Assembly: GCF_002970915.1 (NCBI RefSeq)
Contig: NZ_CP027190.1
Coordinates: forward strand, 558,001 to 622,000
Length of the DNA stretch: 64,000 bases
Reading direction: 5' to 3'
Source: Lactobacillus sp. CBA3605
Lineage (GTDB): Bacteria > Bacillota > Bacilli > Lactobacillales > Lactobacillaceae
Shown here: positions 1-10,960 of the stretch, one piece after another
Numbering within the stretch: the stretch's first letter is position 1
Layout of the letters: every line of letters begins with the position of its first letter
Made by a program: the position numbers and the translations under genes
The notes under the pieces: generated by a model
What the model saw: only the letters and a program-made list of their open reading frames with translations
What the model was told of the DNA's origin: nothing
Database searches by the model: none

Positions 1-2036
1 GTCGTCGTATCATCGGTTTGGGCCGTATAAGCCACTGCTTGACTTCGAGACCGTGGTCGGACTGTCGTGACACCCTTCGCTGGTGTCGTCGTTAAGGCGC
101 CTTGTAGTAGCGCTTGTTCTCGGTCAACCGCTGATAAGCGATCAAAAGCCGTCGTTGTCAATTGTTGCGTCTGCGTATACACCAGCGGTAACGCGCTTTT
201 AGATGCTAACAGCACCGTGCCCGTATGATTACTCAACCCATATACAAATTGATCGGCGTAAATTTTAGGCAAGCCTTTAGCCGTCTTAACGACCCGATAA
301 CCAGCCGGTAGGGCTTGCCCTTTCAACTGATCTTCGCGAACAAACAGATAGCGCACCCCTAATAAATTACTTAAGGTCGTCCGTTGATCCAATGTTCCCA
401 ACGGTGAATTCATCGCATAATCCACATTACCTAAAGCTTGGCTCAATTGACCAACGTACGCATTTTGCACGGAAAAATATGATCCAACTGTGTGTGTGCC
501 TAAAACCATTGGAATATCACTTTCAGCCGAACGCATCGTATAGTAATTTGGACCTAATGCCGTGCGATAAAAGCCCTGTTTCGGTAAATTAGCTTGGGCC
601 CCGTCTAAGTATCCGTGAACCCACTTCAGCGCCGTGCCCTGCCGCAACTGTTCACTACTCCCCGAAGTCGTATTAATACTCAACCAACCCAAACCATTAT
701 TAGCCAAGTTCAGCGTGACCATCCCCATCAGGAGCCAATTAAATTGTCGGTGCGATAGTTTCAGACTCGTTTTAGCTAACAGTAACCCCATTAAAGCCAA
801 TAAAATCAGGTAAGTGGCAATGTCATGTTTACGAATATTTAAATAAAAGCCATTAATTAACCAGATGACACCTAACAAGCCACAACTGATTCCAGCGAGC
901 CATTTTAAATCGGCCGCTGTGAGGTGTGGTAACTGGTCAATAAAAATCATCGTGGCATAGGCGAACACCAACGTTGCCATCAATAACCAACGATTAGATG
1001 GTGTCGATAAAACATTGAAAACCGCCGCAAATGCCGGCACTAAAATTCCCACTAACATCGCCAGCAAGACCCAGTTCAAATAGCGGTAGCGTTTGAAATG
1101 CCGTAAGGTGTAAATCGCCCCGATGAAACTAATACTACTGAGTCCTAAAGTAACCCAATATTGCACGCTCCCGCCATTAGTTAATAACCGGTTCGGCAAA
1201 TTAACGTAATAGTTGATTGGATACGTCCACAGACCATTGGCAAAATCAAAGCTCGTTCGTGTCGCATGTAACATTGCAAAAATGGTGGGCACCAAAATCG
1301 CCCCCGCCATAGTCACGCCGAGCGTCACCGCTACTAATAACCGCCAGAACAGCCCCCAAAACGACCGGAGTTGCGCGCCACTCGACCGCAAATGACCATA
1401 GCGGACTAACGCATAAATCAAACTTCCTAACGCTAATAAATAAGCAAAGTAAAAGTTACTCATAATCACAATTGCGGTGATCAAACTCAATGGTAACCAG
1501 TGATGCCCACGTAAAACCCGTTCAATTGCCCAACAAAGGAGTGGAAACCAAATCATGGGTAACAAAAAGAAGGGATGATGCATGCCCACGTAAAATGTAT
1601 AGCCCGTAAACGTATACGTCAAAGTCCCGATCAAGCGACTGAGCCGACTGAAATGAAACTGCCGACTAAACCCTAAAAAGGCCAAACCGACTACATATAA
1701 TCGCAAAACAATTAACGCTTGATAGCCAAATTCTAGCTTGGCTGGTGGTATCAACGCCACCAAATAATTAAATGGATCACCGACGACATAATAAGCAAAC
1801 GTGGTTAATTGATCGGCACCTAACCCTAGGTTCCACGACCAACTAAACAAACTTTGCTGACCGCTTTGCAAGATATGCTGAAATTCCAATAGGATTGGAA
1901 AATGTTGCGCCATGCCATCGACTTCCCAAATCAAAGTCCGGCCGGCCAAAAACAAACTACCAAATGTAATCGTCGCAATGACTGCAAATAGACCTGTGTA
2001 CCACACCCATAACGGAATTTTTCGTAATTTAAGCAA
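1..2036 (-). CDS. YfhO-family multi-membrane protein (C-terminus cut by window edge)
   Basis: A reading frame with no stop runs from the left edge to a TTG start at 2034-2036, which has AAAGGGG 8 bases upstream. About 678 residues are present. The N-terminus is a short basic stretch, a membrane segment, then a luminal loop with VDGMAQHFP and WNLGLGADQ, which resemble the YfhO family of very large membrane proteins linked to glycosylation of cell-wall or lipoteichoic polymers. Many further hydrophobic segments follow, then a hydrophilic extracytoplasmic domain that begins in the visible part. YfhO proteins usually have about 850-900 residues, so roughly 200 are missing. Substrate cannot be told from sequence. 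It is separated from mutL by a terminator and has its own promoter region. Confidence 0.75.
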   Translation of the reverse strand, partial: MLKLRKIPLWVWYTGLFAVIATITFGSLFLAGRTLIWEVDGMAQHFPILLEFQHILQSGQQSLFSWSWNLGLGADQLTTFAYYVVGDPFNYLVALIPPAKLEFGYQALIVLRLYVVGLAFLGFSRQFHFSRLSRLIGTLTYTFTGYTFYVGMHHPFFLLPMIWFPLLCWAIERVLRGHHWLPLSLITAIVIMSNFYFAYLLALGSLIYALVRYGHLRSSGAQLRSFWGLFWRLLVAVTLGVTMAGAILVPTIFAMLHATRTSFDFANGLWTYPINYYVNLPNRLLTNGGSVQYWVTLGLSSISFIGAIYTLRHFKRYRYLNWVLLAMLVGILVPAFAAVFNVLSTPSNRWLLMATLVFAYATMIFIDQLPHLTAADLKWLAGISCGLLGVIWLINGFYLNIRKHDIATYLILLALMGLLLAKTSLKLSHRQFNWLLMGMVTLNLANNGLGWLSINTTSGSSEQLRQGTALKWVHGYLDGAQANLPKQGFYRTALGPNYYTMRSAESDIPMVLGTHTVGSYFSVQNAYVGQLSQALGNVDYAMNSPLGTLDQRTTLSNLLGVRYLFVREDQLKGQALPAGYRVVKTAKGLPKIYADQFVYGLSNHTGTVLLASKSALPLVYTQTQQLTTTAFDRLSAVDREQALLQGALTTTPAKGVTTVRPRSRSQAVAYTAQTDDTT

Positions 2037-2093
2037 ACTCTGGTCCCCTTTATTAATTGTGGCACGCCACAATCCCCATTCTAAATGCGTTAA

Positions 2094-2127
2094 AATAATG
2101 GTTTAATTTTACCATGAAACCATTATT
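2094..2127 (-). promoter_or_regulatory. inverted repeat over a candidate -10 of the YfhO-like gene
   Basis: An exact 11-bp inverted repeat (AATAATGGTTT at 2094-2104 and AAACCATTATT at 2117-2127) has in its loop a minus-strand TGG-TAAAAT (2106-2111), which reads as an extended -10 box. No good -35 is visible. The repeat could be an operator or a weak hairpin. Confidence 0.35.
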
Positions 2128-2185
2128 CGTCACTAATTTGCTGACAATCTTTAGGGTTTTCTACTGATTAAATTTCGTATGTAAC

Positions 2186-2220
2186 AAAAAACGAGTTTGA
2201 GCAGACCCCCAAACTCGTTA
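2186..2220 (-). terminator. intrinsic terminator after mutL
   Basis: Minus-strand stem AACGAGTTT / AAACTCGTT (2190-2198 with 2211-2219) followed by a T tract, ending 5 bases after the mutL stop. Confidence 0.85.
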
Positions 2221-2224
2221 CTGC

Positions 2225-4195
2225 CTATAATGGCTGTTGCGCATCGTGATTATCTTGAATGCGTTTGAACATTTTTTCCATATCGGAATTGGTAAAGTGA
2301 ACCGTCACTGGCCGACCATGCGGGCAGTTAAACGGATTCTCACAACTTGGTAATTTTGCTAATAACGCCTGTGCTTGCCGATCATCTAAATGATGATTGG
2401 CTTTAATGGCCCGTTTACACGACATCATAATCGCCGCTTTTTCGCGGAATTGAGCGACAGTTAGCTTATCGTCTTGGAGCAACCAATCCACCATCTCTTT
2501 AATCGTCTCGGTCTCTTGACCGGCTTTAAACCATGTTGGATGAGTATGAACAATAAAACTATTGCCCCCAAAAGCTTCTAGGTTAAGCCCTAGCTCCGCC
2601 AATAACGGCAACTTCTCTTGGATTTTCAGGACATCACTAGTCGGATAATCTAGAATAATTGGGACTAACAAGTTCTGCTGATTCGGACTGACCTCACCAA
2701 TTGCTTGCCGATAATACTCATAATTAATCCGCTCTTGTGCCGCATGTTGATCCAAGATATACATGCCATCTTCCGCTTCCGCTAATAAATACGTGCCATG
2801 CATTTGACCTAAATAGCGTAACGTCGGAAAACGCGCCGCAGCTGGGGCGGTCGTCGTAGCCGGTTGAATCGCAACCGTCGCCGGTTCAACCGGTTGTGGC
2901 TGCGCTGGTCCAAACGGTTGGACACTGGCCTCAGCCTGATACTTTTCATCAAACCGAGTGACCGCTGGCGTCGTTAACTCAGTCTGATCACTAATCATAA
3001 TCGGCGTGGTTGATGTCTCTGTGGCGGCACTCGTTGCCGCTGACGAAGTCGCACTGACCGGACTAGCTGCCGTCGCAGTCAGTGGCGTCGTCGAGGCGGT
3101 CAACTGGGGCTCATACTGCGAAGACGCCGCATTCAAGTCAATCGCTAATTGATCCGTATTCAGCCGTTCTCGTCGATGACTACCCAGATTAGTTAACGCC
3201 GATGGAATTAAATTAATTTGGGCTAACCGGTCGGTGATTGTTGTACTAATAAGTTTAGCTAATTCAGGTTCTTGGCTTAACCGGACTTCTTGTTTTGTCG
3301 GATGCACATTCACATCCACTAATAAGGGATCCATCGTCAAAGCGATGACCGCAATCGGGTAGCGACCGACCATTAATTTTGACCCATAGCCTTTAATAAC
3401 GGCCTTCGTTAACTGCTGATTTTTAATGGCGCGACCATTGATTAAAAGCGAAATATATTGCCGACTAGCACGGGTCAATTCAGGTAATGCAATGTAGCCC
3501 TTCACCTGATAGTCTGCCGTGGTGCCCTCAATGGCAACCATTTTACGGGCATTTTGGACGCCATAAATTCCGGCAATCACCTGTTGCAAATCACCACGTC
3601 CAGCTGTTTTCAGTAACTCTTTTTGATTATGCACTAATCGAAACGCTACCGCTGGATAGCTCAACGCTAACCGATTAACCACATCTAAAAGATTGGCTAA
3701 TTCAGTTTGCGGTGACTTCAAATATTTTAACCGCGCGGGCGTATTGAAAAACAACTCAGTGACCGTAATATCAGTGCCTTGACGCAATGGCGCTGGTTTT
3801 TGTTGTAGCAGTTTGCCCCCTCGATAATGAATCTGGGTTCCCGTCTCACCAGTACTCGTCTGCAAAACGACATCTGCAACTGACGCAATACTAGGTAACG
3901 CTTCACCCCGAAATCCGAGTGAGTGCACTCGAAACAAGTCTTCACGTGACGTGATTTTACTCGTGGCATGCCGCTTAAATGCCGTTAAGACATCATCAGC
4001 GGCGATGCCAGTGCCATCATCAATCACCCGAATGGATTGGACACCGGCTTCCGTCACTAAAACATCAATCCGCGTGGCCTGCGCGTCCAACGCATTTTCA
4101 ACCAGTTCTTTCACTACCGATGCCGGTCGTTCCACAACTTCCCCAGCGGCAATTTGATCCGCTAAAACGGATGATAATTCATGGATTTTTCCCAT
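2225..4195 (-). CDS. mutL: DNA mismatch repair protein MutL
   Basis: MutL couples MutS mismatch recognition to strand excision. The N-terminal GHKL ATPase is clear: the ENALDA motif, the DDGTGI motif and the GFRGEAL motif all lie within the first 110 residues. Residues about 340-440 form a Thr/Ala/Ser/Pro-rich linker. The C-terminal domain has [12 protein letters not shown] near residue 480, which matches the DQHA(X)2E(X)4E endonuclease motif, plus SCKRAIKA and NCPHGRP, so this should be a nicking MutL, as in most bacteria without MutH. At 656 residues it is of normal length. The gene lies 27 bases after mutS in the same direction and ends at a strong terminator, so mutS-mutL are very likely cotranscribed. 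Confidence 0.97.
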   Translation of the reverse strand: MGKIHELSSVLADQIAAGEVVERPASVVKELVENALDAQATRIDVLVTEAGVQSIRVIDDGTGIAADDVLTAFKRHATSKITSREDLFRVHSLGFRGEALPSIASVADVVLQTSTGETGTQIHYRGGKLLQQKPAPLRQGTDITVTELFFNTPARLKYLKSPQTELANLLDVVNRLALSYPAVAFRLVHNQKELLKTAGRGDLQQVIAGIYGVQNARKMVAIEGTTADYQVKGYIALPELTRASRQYISLLINGRAIKNQQLTKAVIKGYGSKLMVGRYPIAVIALTMDPLLVDVNVHPTKQEVRLSQEPELAKLISTTITDRLAQINLIPSALTNLGSHRRERLNTDQLAIDLNAASSQYEPQLTASTTPLTATAASPVSATSSAATSAATETSTTPIMISDQTELTTPAVTRFDEKYQAEASVQPFGPAQPQPVEPATVAIQPATTTAPAAARFPTLRYLGQMHGTYLLAEAEDGMYILDQHAAQERINYEYYRQAIGEVSPNQQNLLVPIILDYPTSDVLKIQEKLPLLAELGLNLEAFGGNSFIVHTHPTWFKAGQETETIKEMVDWLLQDDKLTVAQFREKAAIMMSCKRAIKANHHLDDRQAQALLAKLPSCENPFNCPHGRPVTVHFTNSDMEKMFKRIQDNHDAQQPL

Positions 4196-4222
4196 CGCAA
4201 TCGGCCTCTTTTTCTAAAAAAC

Positions 4223-6862
4223 TTACTTCTCTAATTTCTGTTGCCATTTATATAATTGTGTCATGACATCCATTGGCGTCATCGCCATCAGATTCAATGT
4301 CTTCATTTGTTGCAGTATCTTTTCACCCTTGGTATCCGTTAACGTGGGTTCACCAAACAGCGACAGTTGTGTCTCCGCAGCGGGGTCCGGGGTAACGACT
4401 GATGCTGACGCCGGTTCACTAACCGTTGGCGTCACGGACGCTACTGCTGTCGATTCAGCGGGTTCCGCTGTCGTCACCGTTGTGGCCTGACTTTCCAAGT
4501 GCGTCAAAATCGTGTTCGCCCGTTTGAGCAAGTTCGTTGGCATCCCCGCTAGCTTTGCAACGTGGACCCCGTAAGATTTATCGGCCGCACCGGGTTCAAC
4601 TTTATGCAAAAAGACTAACTCGCCATTTTGTTCCGTCGCTCCCACGTGCACGTTTTGTAACCCTGCCAGTTCCTGATCCAAGGTTGTTAATTCATGATAG
4701 TGGGTTGAAAATAACGTCTTAGCATGAATGTGATTATGCACAAACTCAATAATTGCTTGCGCTAACGCCATGCCATCATAAGTCGCCGTTCCCCGACCAA
4801 TTTCATCAAATAAAATCAAACTGTTGGCCGTCGCATGCTGTAACGCATTGTTCGCTTCTTGCATTTCAACCATAAAGGTACTCTGCCCAGAAATCAGATC
4901 ATCCGTCGCCCCAATCCGAGTAAAGATTTGATCAAATATCGGTAACTGTGCTTCTTTAGCTGGCACAAAACAGCCAATTTGTGCCATGATAACCATCAAA
5001 GCTAACTGCCGCATATAGGTGCTTTTCCCAGACATATTCGGGCCCGTGATGAGTAAGACGGTTTCGTCAGGCGTCATTTTGACATCGTTTGGCACATAGC
5101 TCTGATTCCCCATCACCTTTTCAACCACTGGATGCCGCCCATCAACAATCTGCAAATCATGCGACTTAGTCAACGTCGGCCGGACAAATTGATAATCTTC
5201 ACTCACAACCGCAAAACTTTGGAGCACATCAATTGCGGCTACCGCCTTAGCCAAGGTCTGAAGTCGTTTGATAGCCCCTTTAACCGTTTCACGAACTTTC
5301 GTAAAGAGTTCATACTCGACTTGGGTAGAATGGCTCTCAGCTTCTAAGATTAAGCTCTCGTGGGTTTTAAGCTCTGGTGTACTAAAACGTTCAGCGTTCG
5401 TTAATGTCTGTTTGCGTTCATAACGGTCGGCTGGTAGTTGGGCCAAGTTAGCCTTAGTCACTTCAATATAGTAGCCAAAAACCCGGTTAAAGCCAATCTT
5501 TAACGTTTTAATGCCCGTCGCTGCTCGCTCTTGGGCTTCAAGTTCGGCAATCCATTTCTTTCCATTATTCATGGCATCACGATACTTATCGAGTTGTGGA
5601 TCGTAACCGTCCTTAATCACACCGCCATCGGTAACCGATAAGGGGGCTTCTTCAACAATCGCTTGTTCAATTAAGTCAGCCACATCTTCGACCGGGTCTA
5701 ACCGACTCACTTCATCTTTAAAGACCGTCGCATCCAACTCAGATAAAATGTACCGTAATTTAGGGATTTGACGTAAAGAGGTCTTTAATTGAATCAAGTC
5801 GCGACCATTCACGCTCCCAAAAGCAACCCGGCCAGCCAGCCGTTCCAAATCATAAACTTTTACAAGTTCTTCTTGTAAATTACTACGTTCAAAATAATGA
5901 TCTAATAACGCCGCAACTTTATTTTGCCGAGTTTCAATATCCGCCTGCACAATCAGAGGACGTTCTAACCATTGCTTTAATAGCCGACCACCCATGGCCG
6001 TTTTAGTTTCATCTAACAGCCACAGTAAGGTCCCTTGCTTCTTCCCCGTCCGAATTGAGCGCATTAATTCCAAATTATATTTAGAATTATGATCTAATTT
6101 CAAGAAATACGACGGTTCATACGCAATTGCTTTTTGTAAGTGCGCTAAGCTACGTTTTTGCGTCACGTTGATATACATTAGCAAGTGCGCAACCACTTGT
6201 TTTTCAAGTTCAATCGTCAAATCTTGAGTTAAGTAACTTAACTCTGCCTGTAGTTCAACTTGATTTTGTTCAGAAATCAAAATATCAAGGGCTTTAATCT
6301 GTTGCCGCAACGGGGTTGTGACCGAATCGTCCACCACAATTTCTTTCGTCTGTAAACTAGTCAACTCATTGATTAAGGCGTCATTCGTCGTTAACAAGCT
6401 AGTTTTAAGTTCCCCCGTCGACAAATCGGCATAGGCAAACCCATATTGGTCTTCCGCTTGCACCAAGGCTGTCAAGTAATTATTGGACTTGGCCTGTTCG
6501 GCACCACGTTCCAACGTCGTACCAGGCGTCACTAATTGAATGACTTCCCGTTTAACCATGCCCTTAGCAAGCTTAGGATCTTCCATCTGTTCACAAATCG
6601 CAACTTTATAGCCCTTATCGACTAAAATATCAATATAATTTTGAACCGCACGATGTGGTACCCCACACATAGGGATTGGGTTGGCCGCCGAATGATTTCG
6701 CGTCGTCAACGTTAACTCTAAGAGCTGGGCGCCTTTAATGGCATCGTCAAAAAACATTTCATAAAAATCACCGAGCCGATAAAACAAAAATGCATCTGGG
6801 TATTGGTCTTTAACCGCAAAGTATTGGCGCATCATCGGGGTATCTTTGGTTTTTTGTGGCAC
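4223..6862 (-). CDS. mutS: DNA mismatch repair protein MutS
   Basis: MutS recognises mispairs and short loops. The mismatch-reading Phe-x-Glu is in GDFYEMF near residue 35. The ABC-type ATPase has Walker [10 protein letters not shown] at about residue 606 and downstream DEIGRGT and STHYHEL motifs. After the ATPase a stretch of roughly 45 residues rich in Thr, Ala, Val and Pro precedes a QLSLFGE segment, the beta-clamp-binding type of motif, and a short C-terminal helical region. At 879 residues it fits the MutS1 family. Translation begins at GTG (6860-6862) behind AAAGTAGG. It follows ymdB by 26 bases and precedes mutL, forming a ymdB-mutS-mutL transcription unit. Confidence 0.97.
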   Translation of the reverse strand: MPQKTKDTPMMRQYFAVKDQYPDAFLFYRLGDFYEMFFDDAIKGAQLLELTLTTRNHSAANPIPMCGVPHRAVQNYIDILVDKGYKVAICEQMEDPKLAKGMVKREVIQLVTPGTTLERGAEQAKSNNYLTALVQAEDQYGFAYADLSTGELKTSLLTTNDALINELTSLQTKEIVVDDSVTTPLRQQIKALDILISEQNQVELQAELSYLTQDLTIELEKQVVAHLLMYINVTQKRSLAHLQKAIAYEPSYFLKLDHNSKYNLELMRSIRTGKKQGTLLWLLDETKTAMGGRLLKQWLERPLIVQADIETRQNKVAALLDHYFERSNLQEELVKVYDLERLAGRVAFGSVNGRDLIQLKTSLRQIPKLRYILSELDATVFKDEVSRLDPVEDVADLIEQAIVEEAPLSVTDGGVIKDGYDPQLDKYRDAMNNGKKWIAELEAQERAATGIKTLKIGFNRVFGYYIEVTKANLAQLPADRYERKQTLTNAERFSTPELKTHESLILEAESHSTQVEYELFTKVRETVKGAIKRLQTLAKAVAAIDVLQSFAVVSEDYQFVRPTLTKSHDLQIVDGRHPVVEKVMGNQSYVPNDVKMTPDETVLLITGPNMSGKSTYMRQLALMVIMAQIGCFVPAKEAQLPIFDQIFTRIGATDDLISGQSTFMVEMQEANNALQHATANSLILFDEIGRGTATYDGMALAQAIIEFVHNHIHAKTLFSTHYHELTTLDQELAGLQNVHVGATEQNGELVFLHKVEPGAADKSYGVHVAKLAGMPTNLLKRANTILTHLESQATTVTTAEPAESTAVASVTPTVSEPASASVVTPDPAAETQLSLFGEPTLTDTKGEKILQQMKTLNLMAMTPMDVMTQLYKWQQKLEK

Positions 6863-6888
6863 TGTTGTTCCTACTTTCTATTTGAAAA

Positions 6889-7695
6889 TTAATCATCAAA
6901 ATATGGGTGATCAGGATTAATTAAAATACGTTGAATCTTTTTCGCATGCCCCGTTTTACCATCCACATCAATCAAACAACCAGATAAGACGGCGGGACTA
7001 TCTTCTTGTACATTAAAACGTGTCGGCATCTGTTCCAAAAAGCGACCAATGACATTTTCACGTGTCATCCCTAAAATTCCATTATAAGGACCTGTAAAGC
7101 CAACGTCACTTAAAAAGGCTGTTCCGGCTGGTAGGACCCGATTGTCACTCGTTTGAACGTGGGTATGCGTCCCAATAACCGCACTAACTTGCCCATCGAG
7201 ATACCACGCCATCGCTTCTTTTTCACTAGTTGTTTCCGCATGCAAGTCGATAAAAATATTGGGCGTCTGTTCCCGTAATTCTTTAATGAGTGGTGCCACA
7301 GTCAAGAATGGATTCGCAAGATTTTGTCCCATAAAAACATTGCCTTGTAAATTAATAACGGCTAATTTTTCCGTATTGACGTTCACCATCGTATAACCGG
7401 TACCAGGGGTCGTTGCGGTCGGGAAGTTCAACGGCCGTACTAACTTTTTCGCATCGCCAATGAAGTCAAAAATTTCATCATTATCCCACGTGTGGTTTCC
7501 CATCGTGATTACGTCGGCGCCTGCCGTTAGAAAGTCCTTGTAAACTTCCCGATTAATGCCACGTCCACGAGTAGAATTTTCACCATTCACAATGGTCACT
7601 TGGGGCTTGTAACGTCGCTTCAGTTTTGGCAAATACGTCTCAATTGCCGCCTGACCGACATTACCCATTACATCACCTACAAATAGAATTCGCAT
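6889..7695 (-). CDS. ymdB: YmdB-type metallophosphoesterase (2',3'-cyclic-nucleotide phosphodiesterase)
   Basis: This 268-residue protein belongs to the TIGR00282/YmdB family, dimetal phosphoesterases that hydrolyse cyclic nucleotides and, in Bacillus, influence the fate decision between motility and biofilm. The metal-binding motifs are in the expected order: GDVMGN at the N-terminus, NGENSTRGRG, GNHTWDN, DLHAE and GTHTHVQTSD. Length is normal. In Bacillus ymdB directly follows rny, and the same order is seen here, though an intrinsic terminator separates them. It is the first gene of the unit that continues into mutS and mutL. A weak extended -10 (TGC-TAAAAT, minus strand, 7727-7732) could drive the unit. 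Confidence 0.92.
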   Translation of the reverse strand: MRILFVGDVMGNVGQAAIETYLPKLKRRYKPQVTIVNGENSTRGRGINREVYKDFLTAGADVITMGNHTWDNDEIFDFIGDAKKLVRPLNFPTATTPGTGYTMVNVNTEKLAVINLQGNVFMGQNLANPFLTVAPLIKELREQTPNIFIDLHAETTSEKEAMAWYLDGQVSAVIGTHTHVQTSDNRVLPAGTAFLSDVGFTGPYNGILGMTRENVIGRFLEQMPTRFNVQEDSPAVLSGCLIDVDGKTGHAKKIQRILINPDHPYFDD

Positions 7696-7778
7696 AAATT
7701 GCTCCCTTGTTTAAGTTATACCAATTATTTTAGCATTAATTTCCATCGAAAAGTGAATTCATTCTTTGGCTTTGGGGC

Positions 7779-7816
7779 AAAAAAAATAAGTTTAAGACAA
7801 AATTGTCTTAAACTTA
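7779..7816 (-). terminator. intrinsic terminator after rny
   Basis: Perfect 13-bp stem (7787-7799 with 7804-7816), 4-base loop, then a T tract on the minus strand. It lies 9 bases past the rny stop. Confidence 0.9.
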
Positions 7817-7824
7817 CTGCCAAA

Positions 7825-9384
7825 TTATTTAGCGTAATCAACTGCACGAATTTCACGAATCACAGTCACTTTAATGTGACCTGGATATTCAAGTTCATTT
7901 TCAATTTGCTTTTTAATATCGTGTGCCAAAACAGTTGCCTGTAAATCAGAAATCTCTTTTGGTTTAACGATGACTCGAATTTCACGACCAGCTTGAATGG
8001 CATAGCTCTTCTTGACGCCATCCTCATCATTCGCAATCGCTTCAAGTTTTTCAAGTCGATGGATATAATTCTCCAACGACTCACTTCGAGCCCCTGGACG
8101 CGCTGCAGAAATAGCATCCGCAGTTGCAACCAAGACCGCAATAATTGATTTTGCTTCAACATCCCCATGATGTGACGCAATCGTATTGATTACAGTTGGA
8201 CTTTCTTTATACTTAGTTGTCAATTCCACGCCAATTTCAACGTGAGAGCCTTCGATCTCATGATCGACGGCTTTACCAATATCGTGTAATAACCCTGCGC
8301 GTTTCGCTACAGTAACATCTTCACCAAGTTCAGCGGCCAAAACGCCCGCCAACTTCGCAACTTCAATTGAATGATTTAATACATTTTGACCATAACTAGT
8401 CCGATAATTCAATCGGCCCACCATCTTAATCAAATCAGGATGCATCCCATGCAAGCCTAAATCAAAGACAGTTTGTTCCCCGGTCTCACGAATCTTTTCA
8501 TCCATTTCTTTCCGGGCTTTTTCAACCATCTCTTCAATCCGTGCCGGATGAATCCGACCATCTTGAATTAATTTTTCGAGCGCAATTTTAGCAATTTCGC
8601 GTCGAATTGGGTCAAATCCACTCAAAACAACCGCTTCTGGGGTATCATCAATAATTAAATCAATCCCCGTAAGCGTTTCAAGCGTCCGAATATTTCGACC
8701 TTCACGACCAATAATCCGGCCCTTCATGTCGTCATTTGGCAAGGAAACCACTGAGACGGTGGTTTCAGAAACCATATCCGCCGCACTTTGCTGAATCGCT
8801 TGCACGATTAAGTTTTTGGCTTCCTTTTCAGATTGCGATTTAACTTCGTCCGTACTTTCTTTGATCATCACGGCTCGCTCATGCGTTAATTGATCCCGCG
8901 TTTGCGTTAAAATCCGTTCCCGCGCCTGGTCTTGTGACAAGGCGGCGACCTTTTCTAATTCAGCTTGACGTTGCGTGATTAGTGAAGCTGCACTTTGTTG
9001 CTGTTGTTCAACCCGTTTTTGCTCATTGGCAATTTTATCTTCCTTTTTGCCTAAAGCGTCCTCGCGTTTTTCAAAAGTATTCTCTTTGTGGTCCAAAGTT
9101 TCTTCGCGCTGTAACAACCGGTCTTCCTGCTTTTGCACTTCATTCCGGCGTTGCTTCAACTCGTTTTCTACTTCAGATCGATAACGGTGACTCTCTTCTT
9201 TGGATTCGAGAATCTTTTCCTTTTTTTGAGTCTCCGCTGCTCTTTTAGCCTCAGAAATAATACCTTCGGCGGTGTTCTTGGCCACGTCCAACTTTTTCTC
9301 TTGGACATTCTTACGAACATAATAACCAATCCCATAGCCGACAACAATTGCGATGACTGCGAGGATTATACCGAAAACATTCAT
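7825..9384 (-). CDS. rny: ribonuclease Y
   Basis: RNase Y is the membrane-anchored endoribonuclease that starts much mRNA turnover in Firmicutes. The protein has 519 residues, the usual size. It begins with a membrane helix (about residues 3-22), followed by a long charged coiled coil rich in Lys, Glu and Gln to about residue 200, a KH domain with [10 protein letters not shown], and an HD domain with HDIGK near residue 367 followed by HEIEGSH. The ATG start is preceded by a GGAGG site. It has its own promoter (9473-9502) and its own terminator, so it appears monocistronic, with recA upstream and ymdB downstream. Confidence 0.97.
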   Translation of the reverse strand: MNVFGIILAVIAIVVGYGIGYYVRKNVQEKKLDVAKNTAEGIISEAKRAAETQKKEKILESKEESHRYRSEVENELKQRRNEVQKQEDRLLQREETLDHKENTFEKREDALGKKEDKIANEQKRVEQQQQSAASLITQRQAELEKVAALSQDQARERILTQTRDQLTHERAVMIKESTDEVKSQSEKEAKNLIVQAIQQSAADMVSETTVSVVSLPNDDMKGRIIGREGRNIRTLETLTGIDLIIDDTPEAVVLSGFDPIRREIAKIALEKLIQDGRIHPARIEEMVEKARKEMDEKIRETGEQTVFDLGLHGMHPDLIKMVGRLNYRTSYGQNVLNHSIEVAKLAGVLAAELGEDVTVAKRAGLLHDIGKAVDHEIEGSHVEIGVELTTKYKESPTVINTIASHHGDVEAKSIIAVLVATADAISAARPGARSESLENYIHRLEKLEAIANDEDGVKKSYAIQAGREIRVIVKPKEISDLQATVLAHDIKKQIENELEYPGHIKVTVIREIRAVDYAK

Positions 9385-9472
9385 GTTTCCACCTCCGCAT
9401 CACCAAAATCCAGTTAACATAAAATCAACTACAAATTTTCAGATGTTATATTTTGATTACTTACACACTTGT

Positions 9473-9502
9473 TATTCTAATGTTTGAAACTAGCAGTGTC
9501 AA
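9473..9502 (-). promoter_or_regulatory. sigma-A promoter of rny
   Basis: Minus strand: TTGACA (9497-9502), 18-base spacer, TAGAAT (9473-9478). It lies about 90 bases upstream of the rny start, so the mRNA has a moderately long leader. Confidence 0.75.
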
Positions 9503-9693
9503 CTTAAAGTCTTATGTGAAGCCATTAATTTCCCGGTCATCCGCTCATCAATGACCAATTAATCAGCCACTAAATCCGATTCTTCATCACTTGTGTGTCG
9601 ACTAAAGCAACGCTACTTGTCCCCAAACATCGTCGCTACCTCTGGCTAATAGTTCGTTTTAATTGCCCTAGTACTGGCATCAAATTTTTGCAC
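9503..9693. other. non-coding gap between recA terminator and rny promoter
   Basis: About 190 bases with no open frame with a ribosome binding site, no repeat and no recognisable RNA. I see nothing here. Confidence 0.5.
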
Positions 9694-9730
9694 AACAAAA
9701 AAAGACGCTTGAAAATTTATCCAAACGTCT
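9694..9730 (-). terminator. intrinsic terminator after recA
   Basis: Short imperfect stem on the minus strand (AGACG 9703-9707 with CGTCT 9726-9730, extended by TTG/CAA) followed by a T tract, 12 bases past the recA stop. Confidence 0.7.
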
Positions 9731-9741
9731 CAGGTTTAACT

Positions 9742-10869
9742 TTATTTATCTTTTTTAGTGTCATCTAAATCGAGCTTAATGGCCGCTTTTTTGTCCGGTG
9801 CTTTACCCGCAGCTTTATCATTAGCTGCCTTCGGGTCAGTCCGCTTACCATCCACGGCTTCAGTCTCTTCATCGGCAGAAGCATCCATCCCATAAGCATT
9901 CCGAACTTTCTGACGAATTTCGGTCATGACATCTGGATGTTCAACCAAGTATTTCTTCGCATTTTCACGGCCTTGACCAATACGGTCTTCACCATAAGAA
10001 TACCAAGAGCCACTCTTCTTAACGATGTCTTTATCAGCAGCCATATCCACGATTTCACCCGTTTGTGAAATCCCATGACCGTACATAATATCGACTTCAG
10101 CACGTTTGAATGGTGGCGCAACCTTGTTCTTGACAACTTTGATCCGAACTCGGTTCCCAATAATATCGGTCCCGTCTTTAATCTGTTCCGCACGCCGAAC
10201 TTCCAAACGAACGGTTGCATAGAACTTCAAAGCCCGACCACCTGGGGTAACTTCAGGATTACCGAACATAACCCCAACTTTTTCACGAATTTGATTAATA
10301 AATAAGGCAATGGTTTTAGTCTTATTCAACGTCCCAGATAATTTCCGTAACGCTTGTGACATTAAACGAGCTTGCAACCCAACGTGCGCATCACCCATTT
10401 CGCCTTCAATTTCAGCACGTGGCACCAAGGCTGCAACTGAATCGACGACTAAAATGTCAACTGCCCCACTAGAAACTAAGGCGTCCGCAATTTCGAGCCC
10501 TTGTTCACCAGTATCTGGTTGTGAAAGCAATAAGTCATCAATGTTAACGCCTAAATGTTCCGCATAAACGGGATCTAACGCATTTTCAGCATCAATATAC
10601 GCAGCCGTCCCGCCTTGCTTTTGCACTTCTGCAACTGCGTGCAACGCAACGGTCGTCTTACCAGAACTTTCAGGACCATAGATTTCAACGATGCGGCCGC
10701 GGGGATACCCACCAACACCTAAAGCATCATCGAGGGCTAGGGACCCACTAGAAATGGTCGAGATTGCTGTATTAGCAGCATCCCCCATTCGCATAATGGC
10801 GCCTTTACCGAAGTTCTTTTCAATTTTTTTTAAGGCAGCATCTAGTGCCGCTTGCCGTGCATCAGCCAA
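9742..10869 (-). CDS. recA: recombinase RecA
   Basis: RecA forms the ATP-dependent filament for strand exchange and stimulates LexA and UmuD-type self-cleavage. Walker [10 protein letters not shown] is at residues 65-73 and the MAW/L2-type segments [14 protein letters not shown] and [13 protein letters not shown] are intact. The C-terminal 40 residues form a charged tail rich in Lys, Asp and Ala. Length 375 is normal. Translation starts at TTG (10867-10869) behind AAAGGAGG. Upstream lie a promoter and a perfect 14-bp LexA (DinR) box, so recA has its own SOS-controlled promoter although cinA lies just upstream in the same direction. Confidence 0.98.
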   Translation of the reverse strand: MADARQAALDAALKKIEKNFGKGAIMRMGDAANTAISTISSGSLALDDALGVGGYPRGRIVEIYGPESSGKTTVALHAVAEVQKQGGTAAYIDAENALDPVYAEHLGVNIDDLLLSQPDTGEQGLEIADALVSSGAVDILVVDSVAALVPRAEIEGEMGDAHVGLQARLMSQALRKLSGTLNKTKTIALFINQIREKVGVMFGNPEVTPGGRALKFYATVRLEVRRAEQIKDGTDIIGNRVRIKVVKNKVAPPFKRAEVDIMYGHGISQTGEIVDMAADKDIVKKSGSWYSYGEDRIGQGRENAKKYLVEHPDVMTEIRQKVRNAYGMDASADEETEAVDGKRTDPKAANDKAAGKAPDKKAAIKLDLDDTKKDK

Positions 10870-10907
10870 ATTATTTCCTCCTTTGGTTCTCGCTCTTAAC
10901 TCTTAAT

Positions 10908-10936
10908 ATCATAGCGGTTCATTTACATAAATGCAA
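10908..10936 (-). promoter_or_regulatory. promoter of recA
   Basis: Minus strand TTGCAT (10931-10936), 17-base spacer, TATGAT (10908-10913). The -35 lies 8 bases downstream of the LexA box, so bound LexA would block polymerase. Confidence 0.75.
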
Positions 10937-10944
10937 GCAAAAAG

Positions 10945-10958
10945 CGAACAAAAGTTCG
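10945..10958. promoter_or_regulatory. LexA (DinR) operator of recA
   Basis: CGAAC-AAAA-GTTCG is an exact match to the Gram-positive SOS consensus CGAACN4GTTCG. It sits between the cinA stop and the recA promoter and is the only such site I found in the window. Confidence 0.85.
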
Positions 10959-10960
10959 GT

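Noticed and set aside
3979-4266. 95-residue plus-strand frame within mutL/mutS
   Set aside because: Shadow of the coding strand, with no ribosome binding site or recognisable domain. The same applies to the other short frames opposite large genes.
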